A stretch of DNA of 64,000 bases from Gryllotalpicola ginsengisoli DSM 22003 (lineage in GTDB: Bacteria > Actinomycetota > Actinomycetes > Actinomycetales > Microbacteriaceae), in NCBI RefSeq assembly GCF_000419445.1, contig NZ_AULK01000002.1:372001-436000 (forward strand), in the 5' to 3' direction. The notes below the pieces were generated by a model. That model did no database searches. It was not told where the DNA came from and saw only the letters and a list, made by a program, of their open reading frames with translations. Of this stretch, positions 45,659-56,204 are shown piece by piece; position 1 is the stretch's first letter; every line of letters starts with the position of its first letter. A program made the position numbers and the translations under genes.

Positions 45659-46270
45659 ATGACCCAGCCCGGTGCCGTCCCGAGCCGACCGGCCCGCCCG
45701 AGCAATCTGAACCTCCCCAACACGATCACCGTCGTGCGCATCCTGCTCGCGCCGATCTTCGTCTGGATGCTCTTCGCCGACGGCGGTCAGGACGGGCCTC
45801 TGCGCTGGTGGGCGGCCGTGCTGTTCATCGTCGCCATCGCGACCGACGGCCTCGACGGCTACCTGGCGCGCAGCCGCGGCCTGGTCACCGAGCTCGGCAA
45901 GCTGCTCGACCCGATCGCCGACAAGGTGCTCACGGGGGCCGCGCTCGTGTCGCTGTCGATCCTCGGCGAGCTGTGGTGGTGGGTCACGATCGTGATCCTG
46001 GTGCGCGAGATCGGCATCACCGTCTACCGCTTCGCGGTCATCCGCGAGGGGGTGATCCCGGCCAGCCGCGGCGGGAAGTGGAAGACCATGTTCCAGGCCG
46101 TCGCCATCTCGCTCGCGCTGCTGCCGTTCTGGACGCTGCTCGGCGACTGGGTGCATTGGGTGAACTGGGTGCTGATGGCCGTCGCACTCGTGCTCACCGT
46201 GGTCTCCGGTCTCGACTACGCGGTGAACGCCGTGCGGCTTCACCGGGGCGATGCGGGCACGGATGCCTGA
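45659..46270 (+). CDS. pgsA: CDP-diacylglycerol--glycerol-3-phosphate 3-phosphatidyltransferase
   Basis: A 203-residue integral membrane enzyme that makes phosphatidylglycerol phosphate. The CDP-alcohol phosphotransferase signature DGLDGYLARSRGLVTELGKLLDPIADK is visible in pieces from about residue 62. Several helices surround it (NTITVVRILLAPIFVW at the start). TAGGCT (45647-45652) lies 6 bases before the ATG. The 3' end overlaps cinA. Confidence 0.93.
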   Translation: MTQPGAVPSRPARPSNLNLPNTITVVRILLAPIFVWMLFADGGQDGPLRWWAAVLFIVAIATDGLDGYLARSRGLVTELGKLLDPIADKVLTGAALVSLSILGELWWWVTIVILVREIGITVYRFAVIREGVIPASRGGKWKTMFQAVAISLALLPFWTLLGDWVHWVNWVLMAVALVLTVVSGLDYAVNAVRLHRGDAGTDA

Positions 46271-46766
46271 GCCGGCGCTCGCTCCGGATGCGTCGGCCGA
46301 GCTCATCCGCGCGCTCACCGCGCGCGGCCAGACGCTCGCCGTCGCCGAGTCGCTCACCGGCGGTCAGCTGACGGCCGAACTCACGCGGCCGGCCGGCGCC
46401 TCGGCCGTGGTCACCGGCGGCGTGGTGGTCTACGCGACGCAGATCAAACGCGACGTGGTGGGTGTGGATGCGCAGCTGCTCGAGCGGCACGGCCCGGTGC
46501 ATCCGGAGGTCGCCCGGCAGCTGGCAGAGCGGGTGCGCCGCGTGCTCGCGGTCGACGGCCGCCCCGCCGACATCGGCGTCTCCACGACCGGCGTCGCCGG
46601 TCCCGACCCGCAGGGCGGGCAACCGGTCGGCACGGTCTACCTCGGCATCTCGATCTGGGACCGCACCGAGTCGGTCGCGTTGCAGCTGTCGGGGGACCGG
46701 TCGGAGATCCGGGCCGCGGCGGTGCGTCATGCGGTGTCCGAGCTCGTGTCCCGGCTCGCGGAATAG
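46263..46766 (+). CDS. CinA C-terminal domain protein (NMN deamidase type)
   Basis: A 167-residue single-domain protein equal to the C-terminal half of CinA, which deamidates nicotinamide mononucleotide in pyridine nucleotide recycling. Landmarks are LAVAESLTGGQLTAELTRPAGAS, GGVVVYATQIKR and VSTTGVAGPDPQGGQPVGTVYLG. The ATG at 46263 is taken; an in-frame ATG at 46251 would add four residues. It overlaps pgsA, so it is co-translated, an arrangement common in Actinobacteria. Confidence 0.9.
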   Translation: MPEPALAPDASAELIRALTARGQTLAVAESLTGGQLTAELTRPAGASAVVTGGVVVYATQIKRDVVGVDAQLLERHGPVHPEVARQLAERVRRVLAVDGRPADIGVSTTGVAGPDPQGGQPVGTVYLGISIWDRTESVALQLSGDRSEIRAAAVRHAVSELVSRLAE

Positions 46767-46911
46767 GGGTGGTTTCGACCGCGTTACGTTTGCCAGCTTT
46801 AACCAGCGGATTGCAGGGATTGTGAATTACAGTGCATCGCATGGAACGCCACAGGGTAGTGTTCCCTCCACATCGCAAGCGTTCGGCCGGCAGGTCGAGA
46901 AGGGGGCTCCA

Positions 46912-47226
46912 ATGATTCTCGTTCGTCAGGAGATCGGCGACGTCCTCCGCGACTTCCGTCTGCAGAAGGGTCGCACGCTGCGGCAGGTGGCCAGCAAGGC
47001 GAGTGTCGCGCTGGGCTACCTCAGCGAGGTGGAGCGGGGTCAGAAGGAGGCGTCGAGCGAGATCCTCGCCTCGGTCGCCGAAGCGCTCGACACCCCGATC
47101 TCGGTCATCATGCGCGAGGTCGGCGACCGGCTCGCCGTGCTCGAGGGCATCGACGCGATCGTGCCCGACGCCCTGCCCGACGACTTCGCGTCCGACATCG
47201 ACGCCGAGCTGGTCTCGCAGCGCTGA
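46912..47226 (+). CDS. clgR: ClgR-type HTH transcriptional regulator
   Basis: A 104-residue XRE-family DNA-binding protein that matches ClgR, the activator of clp protease and repair genes in Actinobacteria: VRQEIGDVLRDFRLQKGRTLRQVASKAS (helix-turn-helix), GYLSEVERGQKEASSEIL and PISVIMREVGDRLAV. ClgR is itself a Clp substrate in relatives. The start follows AAGGGGGCTCC. The 145-base upstream region is AT-richer than its surroundings and holds an imperfect GGAACGC/GTGTTCC repeat at 46843-46865, but I cannot assign a specific operator. Confidence 0.9.
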   Translation: MILVRQEIGDVLRDFRLQKGRTLRQVASKASVALGYLSEVERGQKEASSEILASVAEALDTPISVIMREVGDRLAVLEGIDAIVPDALPDDFASDIDAELVSQR

Positions 47227-47245
47227 TCACGTCAGACGTTCTCAT

Positions 47246-47278
47246 CGGATGCCCCGGGGTACAGCCCCGGGGCATCCG
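47246..47278 (+). terminator. Terminator-like hairpin after clgR
   Basis: A 14-bp perfect stem (CGGATGCCCCGGGG and complement, 47246-47278) has a TACAG loop. The tail is CCGTATCT, without a T-run, so it may be a weak or factor-assisted terminator. Confidence 0.65.
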
Positions 47279-47298
47279 CCGTATCTAGGCTGGAAGAG

Positions 47299-47526
47299 AT
47301 GCGACTGAGTGAGTTCAACCGCGCCGTCGCCGACGAGTTCGGCGCCGCGTACGGACGGCAGCTGGTGCGCGACCTCGTGATCGTCGAGCTGGGCGGCCGC
47401 ACCTGCGAGCAGGCGCTCGCGGCCGGCGTTCCGGCCCGGGATGTGTGGCTCGCGCTGTGCGAGGCGACGGATGTGCCGGCGGAGCGGCGGCACGGGGCGG
47501 GGCTGCCCGACCCGAAGAAGCACTGA
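47299..47526 (+). CDS. DUF3046 family protein
   Basis: A 75-residue actinobacterial protein of unknown function, regularly found between the clgR/cinA genes and recA. Landmarks are MRLSEFNRAVADEFG, VIVELGGRTCEQALAAG and VWLALCEATDVP. It has one domain, no membrane segment and two Cys. TAGGCT (47286-47291) lies 7 bases before the ATG, implying a leaderless mRNA separate from clgR. Confidence 0.9.
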   Translation: MRLSEFNRAVADEFGAAYGRQLVRDLVIVELGGRTCEQALAAGVPARDVWLALCEATDVPAERRHGAGLPDPKKH

Positions 47527-47581
47527 GGCGTGCATCCCTCGCCGCGGTACGAGAAAAACCGGGTGACACGCCGTGTCGATG

Positions 47582-47610
47582 TCGAACACGAGTTCGAGGA
47601 TTGCTAGGGT
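47582..47610 (+). promoter_or_regulatory. LexA box and promoter of recA
   Basis: TCGAAC (47582-47587), ACGA, GTTCGA (47592-47597) is a perfect match to the mycobacterial-type SOS box. A -10 element TAGGGT (47605-47610) preceded by TGC lies 17 bases downstream of the left arm, so the box occupies the -35 region. The recA leader would be about 130 bases. Confidence 0.88.
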
Positions 47611-47748
47611 GGCGTCATCGGCGACTTGCCCTGCACAGCTCGGCCGCCGCCAGAGTTTCACACCGTTCCCGCTCGTCCGGCAGTCGATGTCGGAGGCGGC
47701 GCGTACTGTCTCAGACGTCACCGCTCACGTCCTCTCGAAGGGATTGAA

Positions 47749-48816
<1,068 letters not shown>

Positions 48817-48825
48817 CGGGGCCTC

Positions 48826-49551
48826 ATGGTCGTCCGGTTCTTCCCATCCGACGAAGAGCGCTCGGATCGGCGCCGGTCCGACCGGTCCGGCGCGAGCGGG
48901 CGCAGCGAGCACGGCGCCCGTCCCGGGGCTCGGCCCGCCGGCGCCGCTCCCATCGCGTACCTGCCCGGGGCCGAGCCGAGCGCGAAGTCCCGAGCCGCGG
49001 CCGCGGCGGTGCAGGCGGTGGCCGATGCTGACGCCGCGGCCGATGCTCCGGAGAGCGGCGATGCCGCCCTCGAGCGGGTGCGAGAGAAGGCGGGGCGCCG
49101 CGCACTCAACGTCTCGACCCACCAGCTCGCCCGGCGCGGCATGTCCCGATGGGAGCTGCAGCAGGTGCTGCGCAAGCGCGGCGTGGAGGACGAGGTGGCC
49201 GAGGCCGAGCTCGACCGGCTCGAGTCCGTGGGCCTGCTCGACGACGACGCGCTCGCGGTGTCCCTCGTCTACGCCGCCCGTGCCCGCAAGGGGCAGGGTC
49301 GGCAGGCGATTGAGCGCGAACTGCGCCGCCGTCACATCGACGACGACGCGATCAGCGCCGCCCTCGCCGACTTCGACGAGGAGGCGCAGGTCGATCAGGC
49401 GATCGAGCTTGCGATCAAGCGCGTCGGGCAGCTGCGCGACCTCGACGACGCCACGGCCGAGCGGCGTCTGTTCGGCTATCTGCACCGGCGCGGCTACCCG
49501 ACCGAAGTGGTGTGCATCGCCGTCGGCGATGCCATGCGTACCCGGCACTGA
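48826..49551 (+). CDS. recX: Regulatory protein RecX
   Basis: A 241-residue inhibitor of RecA filaments. The helical repeats are recognisable from about residue 85: LNVSTHQLARRGMSRWELQQVLRKRGV, AEAELDRLESVGLLDDDALA and GQGRQAIERELRRRHI. The first 80 residues are an Arg/Ser/Ala-rich low-complexity arm longer than in many RecX proteins. It is in the same operon as recA and hence SOS-controlled. Confidence 0.92.
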   Translation: MVVRFFPSDEERSDRRRSDRSGASGRSEHGARPGARPAGAAPIAYLPGAEPSAKSRAAAAAVQAVADADAAADAPESGDAALERVREKAGRRALNVSTHQLARRGMSRWELQQVLRKRGVEDEVAEAELDRLESVGLLDDDALAVSLVYAARARKGQGRQAIERELRRRHIDDDAISAALADFDEEAQVDQAIELAIKRVGQLRDLDDATAERRLFGYLHRRGYPTEVVCIAVGDAMRTRH

Positions 49552-49616
49552 CGGCGCCGGGCGAGTACGCCCGCGCGTCGTGCGCGACAGTGACCGCTAC
49601 GTATGATTGACGCACC

Positions 49617-51239
49617 ATGAGCATCGCCATCTCCCGTCGCGATCACGCCCGGCCGAGCGAGGCGCCGACGCTGATCCCGCAGTCCGACGCCGCGTTCGAT
49701 GAGAGTGGCCGCGTGCGCACCTATGAGGTGCGCACCTATGGCTGTCAGATGAACGTGCACGACTCGGAGCGACTCTCGGGCTCGCTCGAGGCCGCCGGCT
49801 ACGTGCCCGCGGGCGATGCGGAGCCCGATGTCGTGGTGATCAACACCTGCGCCGTGCGCGAGAACGCCGACAACAAGCTCTACGGCAACCTCGGCCACCT
49901 CGCCGCCGTCAAGCGCCGGCACGCGGGAATGCAGATCGCGGTCGGCGGCTGCCTCGCCCAGAAGGACAAGAACGTCATCCTCGAGAAGGCGCCCTGGGTG
50001 GACGTTGTCTTCGGCACCCACAACATGGGCTCGCTGCCCAGCCTGCTCGAGCGGGCTCGCCACAACCACGAGGCGCAGATCGAGATCCTCGAGGCGCTCG
50101 AGACGTTCCCGTCAACACTGCCGACCAAGCGCGACTCCAGCTACAGCGGCTGGGTGTCGATCTCGGTCGGATGCAACAACACCTGCACCTTCTGCATCGT
50201 CCCGTCGCTGCGCGGCAAGGAGCGTGACCGGCGCCCCGGCGAAGTGCTGAACGAGATCCAGTCGCTCGTCGAGCAGGGGGCGATCGAGGTCACGCTGCTC
50301 GGCCAGAACGTGAACTCCTACGGCGTCGAGTTCGGCGACCGCCAGGCGTTCGGCAAGCTGTTGCGCGCGGCGGGGCAGATCCCGGGCCTCGAGCGCATCC
50401 GCTTCACCAGCCCGCACCCGGCGGCCTTCACCGACGACGTGATCGATGCGATGGCCGAGACGCCCGCCGTCATGCCACAACTCCACATGCCGCTGCAGTC
50501 CGGCTCCGACCGCGTGCTACGCGCCATGCGCCGCTCCTACCGCAGCGAGAAGTTCCTCGGCATCCTCGACCGCGTGCGGGCGAAGATCCCGCATGCTGCC
50601 ATCTCGACGGACATCATCGTCGGGTTCCCGGGCGAGACCGAGGAGGACTTCCTCGAGACGATGCGGGTCGTCGAGCAGGCCAGGTTCGCCTCGGCTTTCA
50701 CCTTCCAGTACTCGATCCGGCCGGGCACGCCGGCCGCGACCATGGCCGACCAGGTGCCCAAGGAGGTCGTGCAGGATCGCTACGACCGCCTCATCGCGCT
50801 GCAGGAGCGCATCTCGCTGGAGGAGAACCAGAAGCAGGTCGGCCGTGAGGTCGAGGTGCTGGTCTCCACCGGCGAGGGGAAGAAGGATGGCGAGACGCAC
50901 CGCATGTCGGGGCGCGCCGAAGACAGCCGGCTCGTGCACTTCGAGGTGCCGGCCGGTTCCCCCGTTCCCCGTCCCGGCGACATCGCGACCGTTCGGGTCA
51001 CGCACGCCGCGCCGTTCCACCTGCTTGCCGACTCGCCCGACGGTGCCCCCTTGCGGGTGCGGCGCACCCGCGCCGGCGATGCGTGGGATCGCGAACAGGC
51101 GGAGTCCTGCGCCGTTCCGAGCCATGGCGCCCCGGCGGCCGGTGGCCCCGTCTCGCTCGGCATGCCCGCGCTTCGCGCGCCCGGCGCGCCCGCCGTCGCC
51201 ACGGTGCCGATCTACAGTCCCGACGACGACCTGCGGTGA
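49617..51239 (+). CDS. miaB: tRNA-2-methylthio-N6-dimethylallyladenosine synthase
   Basis: A radical-SAM methylthiotransferase acting on adenosine 37 of tRNA after MiaA. The 540-residue protein has an N-terminal UPF0004 domain ([21 protein letters not shown]), the radical-SAM cluster cysteines Cys186, Cys190 and Cys193 in GCNNTCTFC, and a TRAM domain. About 60 C-terminal residues after TRAM are Ala/Pro-rich, as in other Actinobacteria. TATGAT (49602-49607) lies 9 bases before the ATG. miaA follows directly. Confidence 0.96.
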   Translation: MSIAISRRDHARPSEAPTLIPQSDAAFDESGRVRTYEVRTYGCQMNVHDSERLSGSLEAAGYVPAGDAEPDVVVINTCAVRENADNKLYGNLGHLAAVKRRHAGMQIAVGGCLAQKDKNVILEKAPWVDVVFGTHNMGSLPSLLERARHNHEAQIEILEALETFPSTLPTKRDSSYSGWVSISVGCNNTCTFCIVPSLRGKERDRRPGEVLNEIQSLVEQGAIEVTLLGQNVNSYGVEFGDRQAFGKLLRAAGQIPGLERIRFTSPHPAAFTDDVIDAMAETPAVMPQLHMPLQSGSDRVLRAMRRSYRSEKFLGILDRVRAKIPHAAISTDIIVGFPGETEEDFLETMRVVEQARFASAFTFQYSIRPGTPAATMADQVPKEVVQDRYDRLIALQERISLEENQKQVGREVEVLVSTGEGKKDGETHRMSGRAEDSRLVHFEVPAGSPVPRPGDIATVRVTHAAPFHLLADSPDGAPLRVRRTRAGDAWDREQAESCAVPSHGAPAAGGPVSLGMPALRAPGAPAVATVPIYSPDDDLR

Positions 51240-51240
51240 C

Positions 51241-52257
51241 GTGAACGCCGGGCCGCTCCTTGTCATCGTCGGCGCGACCGGCAGCGGCAAGTCCGACCTG
51301 GCCCTGCGCGTCGCCGAGCTGCTGGCGGCGCGCGGGGAGTGCGCCGAGATCGTCAACGCCGACGCGATGCAGCTGTACCGCGGCATGGACATCGGCACGG
51401 CGAAGGTGCCCCCGGCCGAGCGCCACGGCGTTCCCCACCACCTGCTCGACGTCCTCGACGTCACCGAGGAAGCGAGCGTGGCCGCCTACCAGCTCGATGC
51501 CCGCGCCGCGATCGAGGGCGTCCTCGCCCGCGGGTCGGTGCCGATCCTGGTCGGCGGCAGCGGCCTGTACGTCAGCGGCGTCGTCTTCGACTTCCGATTC
51601 CCCGGCCGTGACCGAGAGGTCCGGGCGCGACTGGAACGCGAGCTCGACGAGCACGGCCCGGGCGCGCTGTTCCAGCGTCTGAAGCAGCTCGACCCGGCTA
51701 CCGCGGCGCGCGTCGACCCGTCCAACGGCCGCCGCGTGGTGCGGGCGCTCGAGGTGCACGAGCTCGCCGAGCAGGGGCACGGCGGCGCGCTGCCCGGGGC
51801 GCCCCGGCTGTGGCATCCGTCGCTCATCGTGGGCCTCGCGACCCCACGCGACGTGCTCGTCGAACGACTCGACCGGCGAGTGGTCGCCATGTGGCAGGCG
51901 GGGATGCTCGATGAGGTCAGGGCGCTGCGCGAGCAGGGCCTCGAGCAGGGCGTCACCGCCAGCCGTGCGATCGGCTACGCCCAGGCGCTCGCCCAGCTGC
52001 GCGGCGAGCTCGGCGAATCCGACGCCATCGCCCAGACCCAGGCGCTCACGCGTCGCTACGCGCGCCGCCAGGTGAGCTGGTTCAAGCGCTATGCGGGCGT
52101 CGGATGGCTCGACACCGAGACGCTCGGCGGCGCCGATCGGGCCCGGATGGTGCTCGATAGGCTGGAGCAATGGCGATCACGCTCCGCTTCAGCAAGGGCC
52201 ACGGCACCGGCAACGACTTCGTCCTCTTCGCCGACCCCGACGGTTCCCTCGAGCTGA
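51241..52257 (+). CDS. miaA: tRNA dimethylallyltransferase
   Basis: Transfers the dimethylallyl group to adenosine 37 of tRNA, making the substrate of MiaB. The 338-residue protein has the P-loop GATGSGKSD, the [18 protein letters not shown] segment, HHLLDVLDV and [13 protein letters not shown]. The GTG start lies 1 base after the miaB stop. The last 88 bases overlap dapF in another frame: the enzyme core ends near the dapF start and the extra 29 residues are Ser/Thr/Ala-rich, so the true function does not need them. Confidence 0.95.
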   Translation: MNAGPLLVIVGATGSGKSDLALRVAELLAARGECAEIVNADAMQLYRGMDIGTAKVPPAERHGVPHHLLDVLDVTEEASVAAYQLDARAAIEGVLARGSVPILVGGSGLYVSGVVFDFRFPGRDREVRARLERELDEHGPGALFQRLKQLDPATAARVDPSNGRRVVRALEVHELAEQGHGGALPGAPRLWHPSLIVGLATPRDVLVERLDRRVVAMWQAGMLDEVRALREQGLEQGVTASRAIGYAQALAQLRGELGESDAIAQTQALTRRYARRQVSWFKRYAGVGWLDTETLGGADRARMVLDRLEQWRSRSASARATAPATTSSSSPTPTVPSS

Positions 52258-53051
52258 CGCCCGCGCAGATCGCCGCCATCTGCGACCGCCACTTCGGCGT
52301 GGGCGCCGATGGGATCATCCGCGCCGTACGCTCCGCGAACCTGCCCGCCGGCCGGGCCGCGCTCGAAGAGGACCCTGACGCGGAGTGGTTCATGGACTAC
52401 TGGAACGCCGACGGTTCCGTCGCCGAGATGTGCGGCAATGGCATCCGGGTCTATGCGGAGTTCCTCACCCGCAGCGGTCTGGCCGAGCTTCCCGCCGGTG
52501 AGACCCTTCCGATCGGCACGAGGGCCGGAGTGCGCGACGTGCAGCGCTCCGCCGTGGGCTACCGCGTCGACCTCGGCGGCTGGCGGCTGGACGGCGGGGA
52601 GCCGCTCGTGAACGCGCGCGAACTCGCCGTGGCGCGGCCCGGGCTCGGCATCGACGTCGGCAACCCGCATGTGGTGGTCGCCCTCTCCGACGAGGCCGAG
52701 CTCGAGGGCCTCGACCTGAGCTATGTGCCGGTGCTCGACCCCGAGCCGCCGGCCGGCGTGAACGTGGAGTTCGTGGTGCCGGGCGACCCGCTCGTGAAAG
52801 ACGGCGTCGGCCGCATCCGCATGCGGGTGCACGAGCGGGGCGTCGGCGAGACGCTGTCCTGCGGCACCGGTGTGGTCGCGGCTGCGCTCGCGACGCGCCA
52901 CTGGGCCGGCCAGGGAGCACCCGATGATTGGCGCGTCGAGGTGCCCGGGGGAGCGCTGGCGGTGAAGATGTTCCCGACCGAGGAGGGCGAGCACGTCGCG
53001 CTCAGTGGGCCGGCCGAGCTGGTCTTCGACGGAGAGCTGACCCTCGCCTAG
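52170..53051 (+). CDS. dapF: Diaminopimelate epimerase
   Basis: Converts LL- to meso-diaminopimelate for lysine and peptidoglycan. The 293-residue protein carries the two catalytic cysteines, Cys88 in EMCGNGIR and Cys231 in TLSCGTG, and the start [18 protein letters not shown] (52158-52163) lies inside miaA, 6 bases before the ATG, so a leaderless transcript could add to read-through from miaA. Confidence 0.96.
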   Translation: MAITLRFSKGHGTGNDFVLFADPDGSLELTPAQIAAICDRHFGVGADGIIRAVRSANLPAGRAALEEDPDAEWFMDYWNADGSVAEMCGNGIRVYAEFLTRSGLAELPAGETLPIGTRAGVRDVQRSAVGYRVDLGGWRLDGGEPLVNARELAVARPGLGIDVGNPHVVVALSDEAELEGLDLSYVPVLDPEPPAGVNVEFVVPGDPLVKDGVGRIRMRVHERGVGETLSCGTGVVAAALATRHWAGQGAPDDWRVEVPGGALAVKMFPTEEGEHVALSGPAELVFDGELTLA

Positions 53052-53054
53052 GGT

Positions 53055-53678
53055 CTACGCGGCCTCGGCCCGGTTGCGCACGCGCAGCACGCGGAAGCCC
53101 TTGCTGGTCGCCGCGCGCGTCGTCGCGAAGGTCGTCGGCAGGGTCGCTCCGAGCCAGCGCTGCAGCGAGTCCGAGCCGAGATTCCGAGCGATCACGAGCC
53201 ACGCGTCCGATCCCGGCTCCAGGCGGGGGAGCCAATGCTGCAGCAGGTTGTGCAGCACGTTCTTGCCGACCCGGATCGGCGGGTTCGACCAGATGGTCAT
53301 GAACCTCAGCTCGGCCGGAACATCCTCCGGAGTCACGACGTTGACGTTGTCGACGCCCGCCGCGGCGGCGTTGCGCCGCGTCAGATCGAGCGCCCTCTCA
53401 TTGACATCCACCGCCCACACCGTCGCATGCGGCGAGGCGAGCGCCAAGGAGATCGCGACCGGGCCCCACCCGCAACCGATGTCGAGCAGATGCCCTCCCG
53501 GCGGGGGCGTGGGCGTGTGGGCAAGCAGCACCTGGGTTCCGACGTCCACATGGTCGGGGCTGAACACGCCCGACGCGGTCGTGAGTTCCAGATCCCGACC
53601 CGCGAGCCGCACGTGGAGCGGACGCAGCCGAGCGGCGCTTTCCGGCGACGCGCTGAAATAGTGGTCGCCGGATGACAT
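53055..53678 (-). CDS. RsmC-like class I SAM-dependent methyltransferase
   Basis: A 207-residue methyltransferase. The SAM motif is LLDIGCGWGPVAISL, with AVDVNERALDL and the guanine-N2 methyltransferase motif SNPPIR. It resembles the C-terminal catalytic half of RsmC/RlmG, which methylate guanosines in rRNA, so an rRNA target is likely. The N-terminal duplicated domain of RsmC is missing. TACGGT (53691-53686, minus strand) lies 7 bases before the ATG. Confidence 0.88.
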   Translation of the reverse strand: MSSGDHYFSASPESAARLRPLHVRLAGRDLELTTASGVFSPDHVDVGTQVLLAHTPTPPPGGHLLDIGCGWGPVAISLALASPHATVWAVDVNERALDLTRRNAAAAGVDNVNVVTPEDVPAELRFMTIWSNPPIRVGKNVLHNLLQHWLPRLEPGSDAWLVIARNLGSDSLQRWLGATLPTTFATTRAATSKGFRVLRVRNRAEAA

Positions 53679-53724
53679 GACAGAAACCGTACAGCACGAT
53701 GAGAACTAGAGTTAAGCCTCAATA

Positions 53725-55275
53725 ATGACCGAAGATCACACGGGCACCACCCCCGCCAGCGCCCCCGAGAGCGACGACGTCGTCGCTCGGATTCTTGCGA
53801 ACGCCGACTCGCGTGCCTCCGGGTACGCCCTGTTCGCCTCCCCCGCGCAGGCGCTGTCGAGCGACACGGATGCCGCAGCCGGCGACGGCTACGACGGCGA
53901 GCAGTTCGACCGTGAGGAGCGCGCGGCGCTGCGCCGTGTCTCCGGCCTGTCCACCGAGCTCGAAGACGTCACCGAGGTCGAGTACCGGCAGCTGCGCCTC
54001 GAGAACGTCGTGCTCATCGGCGTGTACTCGCAGGGCTCTCTCGACGACGCGGAGAACTCGCTGCGCGAGCTGGCCGCGCTCGCCGAGACGGCCGGCGCGG
54101 TCGTCCTCGACGGGCTGCTGCAGCGACGCCCGCATCCGGACCCCAGCACCTACCTCGGTCGCGGCAAGGCCGAGGAGCTGCGCGGCATCGTCGCACACCT
54201 CGGCGCCGACACGGTCATCGCCGACACTGAACTCGCCCCGAGCCAGCGCCGCGCACTGGAAGACGTCGTGAAGGTGAAGGTGATCGACCGCACGGCCGTG
54301 ATCCTCGACATCTTCAGCCAGCACGCCAAGAGCCGCGAGGGCAAGGCGCAGGTGGAGCTCGCACAACTCGAGTACCTCCTTCCCCGGCTGCGCGGCTGGG
54401 GCGAGTCGATGAGCCGCCAGGCGGGCGGCCAGGTCGGCGGAGCCGGCAACGGCATGGGCAGCCGCGGCCCCGGTGAGACGAAGATCGAGTTGGACCGCCG
54501 CCGCATCCACTCCCGCATGGCGAAGCTGCGCCGGCAGATCAAGGACATGAAGCCCGCGCGCGACGCCAAGAAGGCGAACCGGCGCCGCAACGCCGTGCCG
54601 TCGGTCGCGATCGCCGGGTACACGAACGCGGGCAAGTCCAGTCTGCTCAATCGCATCACCCGGGCGGGCGTCCTGGTCGAGAACGCTCTGTTCGCCACCC
54701 TCGACTCGACCGTCCGGCGGGCCGAGACCTCCGACGGGCGGCCGTACACCCTCGCCGACACCGTCGGGTTCGTGCGCAATCTTCCGCACCAGTTGGTCGA
54801 GGCGTTCCGCTCCACCCTGGAGGAGGTGCAGGACGCGGACCTCATCGTGCACGTCGTCGACGCCTCGCACCCCGACCCCGCGTCTCAGCTGCAGACCGTG
54901 CGCGACGTCATCGGCGAGGTCGGGGCCCGCGACGTGCCCGAGCTGGTCGTCTTCAACAAAGCGGACCTCATCGACCCCGACACCCGCCTCGTGCTGCGAG
55001 GTCTGGAGCCCGGGGCCGTGTTCGCCAGCGCGCGCACCGGCCAAGGCATCGACGACGTGCTCGCGGCGATCGAGCGACTGCTGCGCGACCCGGCGGTTCC
55101 GGTGGAGCTGCTGGTGCCCTACGATCGTGGCGACGTCGTCGCGGCCGTCCACGCGCGCGGCCGGGTGACGGCCACGGCCTACACGGCGGAGGGGACCCAC
55201 GTGAGCGCACTGCTCGATCCGACCTTCATCGCCCCCTTCGAGCCGTATCGACTCGAGGCGGGCGCGAGGTCGTGA
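53725..55275 (+). CDS. hflX: GTPase HflX
   Basis: A ribosome-associated GTPase that splits stalled ribosomes under stress. The 516-residue protein has an N-terminal HflX domain (VVLDGLLQRRPHPDPSTYLGRGKAEEL), a GGxGxxGxGE-type linker (GSRGPGETKIELDRRR) and the G domain with G1 GYTNAGKSS, G3 DTVGF, and G4 NKAD. TAGAGT (53707-53712) gives a leader of only a few bases. metF overlaps its stop by 4 bases. Confidence 0.95.
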   Translation: MTEDHTGTTPASAPESDDVVARILANADSRASGYALFASPAQALSSDTDAAAGDGYDGEQFDREERAALRRVSGLSTELEDVTEVEYRQLRLENVVLIGVYSQGSLDDAENSLRELAALAETAGAVVLDGLLQRRPHPDPSTYLGRGKAEELRGIVAHLGADTVIADTELAPSQRRALEDVVKVKVIDRTAVILDIFSQHAKSREGKAQVELAQLEYLLPRLRGWGESMSRQAGGQVGGAGNGMGSRGPGETKIELDRRRIHSRMAKLRRQIKDMKPARDAKKANRRRNAVPSVAIAGYTNAGKSSLLNRITRAGVLVENALFATLDSTVRRAETSDGRPYTLADTVGFVRNLPHQLVEAFRSTLEEVQDADLIVHVVDASHPDPASQLQTVRDVIGEVGARDVPELVVFNKADLIDPDTRLVLRGLEPGAVFASARTGQGIDDVLAAIERLLRDPAVPVELLVPYDRGDVVAAVHARGRVTATAYTAEGTHVSALLDPTFIAPFEPYRLEAGARS

Positions 55276-56204
55276 GCCGAGTCCCGTTCTCGTTCGAGTT
55301 GCATCCACCGCGGAACGAGCGGGTCGCGGCCGAGTTGCCCTCCCGCATCGCCCGGCTCGTCGCCGCGGGGCCGGACTTCGTCTCGGTCACCTACGGAGCA
55401 GGCGGCTCCTCGCGCGAGGCGTCGCTCGATGTGCTCAAGCACCTCATCGCCACGCATCCGCGGGTACGGGCCATGGCGCACCTCACCTGCGTCGGCTCGA
55501 CGTTCGCACAGGCCGGGCAGACCGTGCGCGAGTTCCTCGCAGCGGGAGTCCGCAGTTTCCTCGCCGTGCGCGGCGACCCCCCGGCCGACGCACCGGAGGG
55601 TTTCGCGGCGGGGGAGATCAAGACGGGCGCCGAGCTGGTCCAACTGATCCACCGCATCCAGTCCGAATACGCACCGTATCGGGAATCCGCCGTTCCCGGG
55701 CTGCGCGCCCGCGCCGTCGACCCCGAGCGGCGCGAAGAGGTGACGATCGCGGTGGCGGCGTTCCCGAACGGCCACCCGCGCTCCCACTCGCCCAGCCAGG
55801 ACATCGACACCCTGCTCGCGAAGCAGGCCGCAGGCGCCAACCTCGCGATCACCCAGTTGTTCTTCCACGCCGAAGACTACTTCCGTCTCGTGCGCCGTGC
55901 CCGCGAGGCCGGCGTCGAGTTCCCGATCCTGCCGGGCATCATGCCGATCACGAGCCCCGCGAGACTTCATCGGATGCTCGAGCTGAGCGGCGAGGACGTG
56001 CCGGCCGACCTCGCCGTCGCCCTCGAGGTGGAACCGACGGAGGAGGGGCGCCGTGAGATCGGCATCCGGCACGCCGCCGACCTCGCCCGTCGTCTGATCG
56101 AGGGCGGCGCACCGGGGATCCACCTCTACACGCTCAATCAGCATGAGGCGCCGCTGGCCGTGCTCGAGCGCGCCGGCCTGATCGACGCGGCGGTCTCCGG
56201 CTAG
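55272..56204 (+). CDS. metF: Methylenetetrahydrofolate reductase
   Basis: Reduces 5,10-methylene-THF to 5-methyl-THF for methionine synthesis, with FAD. The 310-residue TIM barrel has [10 protein letters not shown] with the catalytic Glu, [25 protein letters not shown] and [13 protein letters not shown]. The GTG start overlaps the hflX stop. The gene ends in a CTAG shared with the convergent lexA stop. Confidence 0.94.
   Translation: MSRVPFSFELHPPRNERVAAELPSRIARLVAAGPDFVSVTYGAGGSSREASLDVLKHLIATHPRVRAMAHLTCVGSTFAQAGQTVREFLAAGVRSFLAVRGDPPADAPEGFAAGEIKTGAELVQLIHRIQSEYAPYRESAVPGLRARAVDPERREEVTIAVAAFPNGHPRSHSPSQDIDTLLAKQAAGANLAITQLFFHAEDYFRLVRRAREAGVEFPILPGIMPITSPARLHRMLELSGEDVPADLAVALEVEPTEEGRREIGIRHAADLARRLIEGGAPGIHLYTLNQHEAPLAVLERAGLIDAAVSG

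Noticed and set aside
46843-46865. GGAACGC/GTGTTCC imperfect repeat upstream of clgR as a ClgR or SigH site
   Set aside because: The arms and spacing do not fit the ClgR operator or a GGAA-N18-GTT SigH promoter as I know them.
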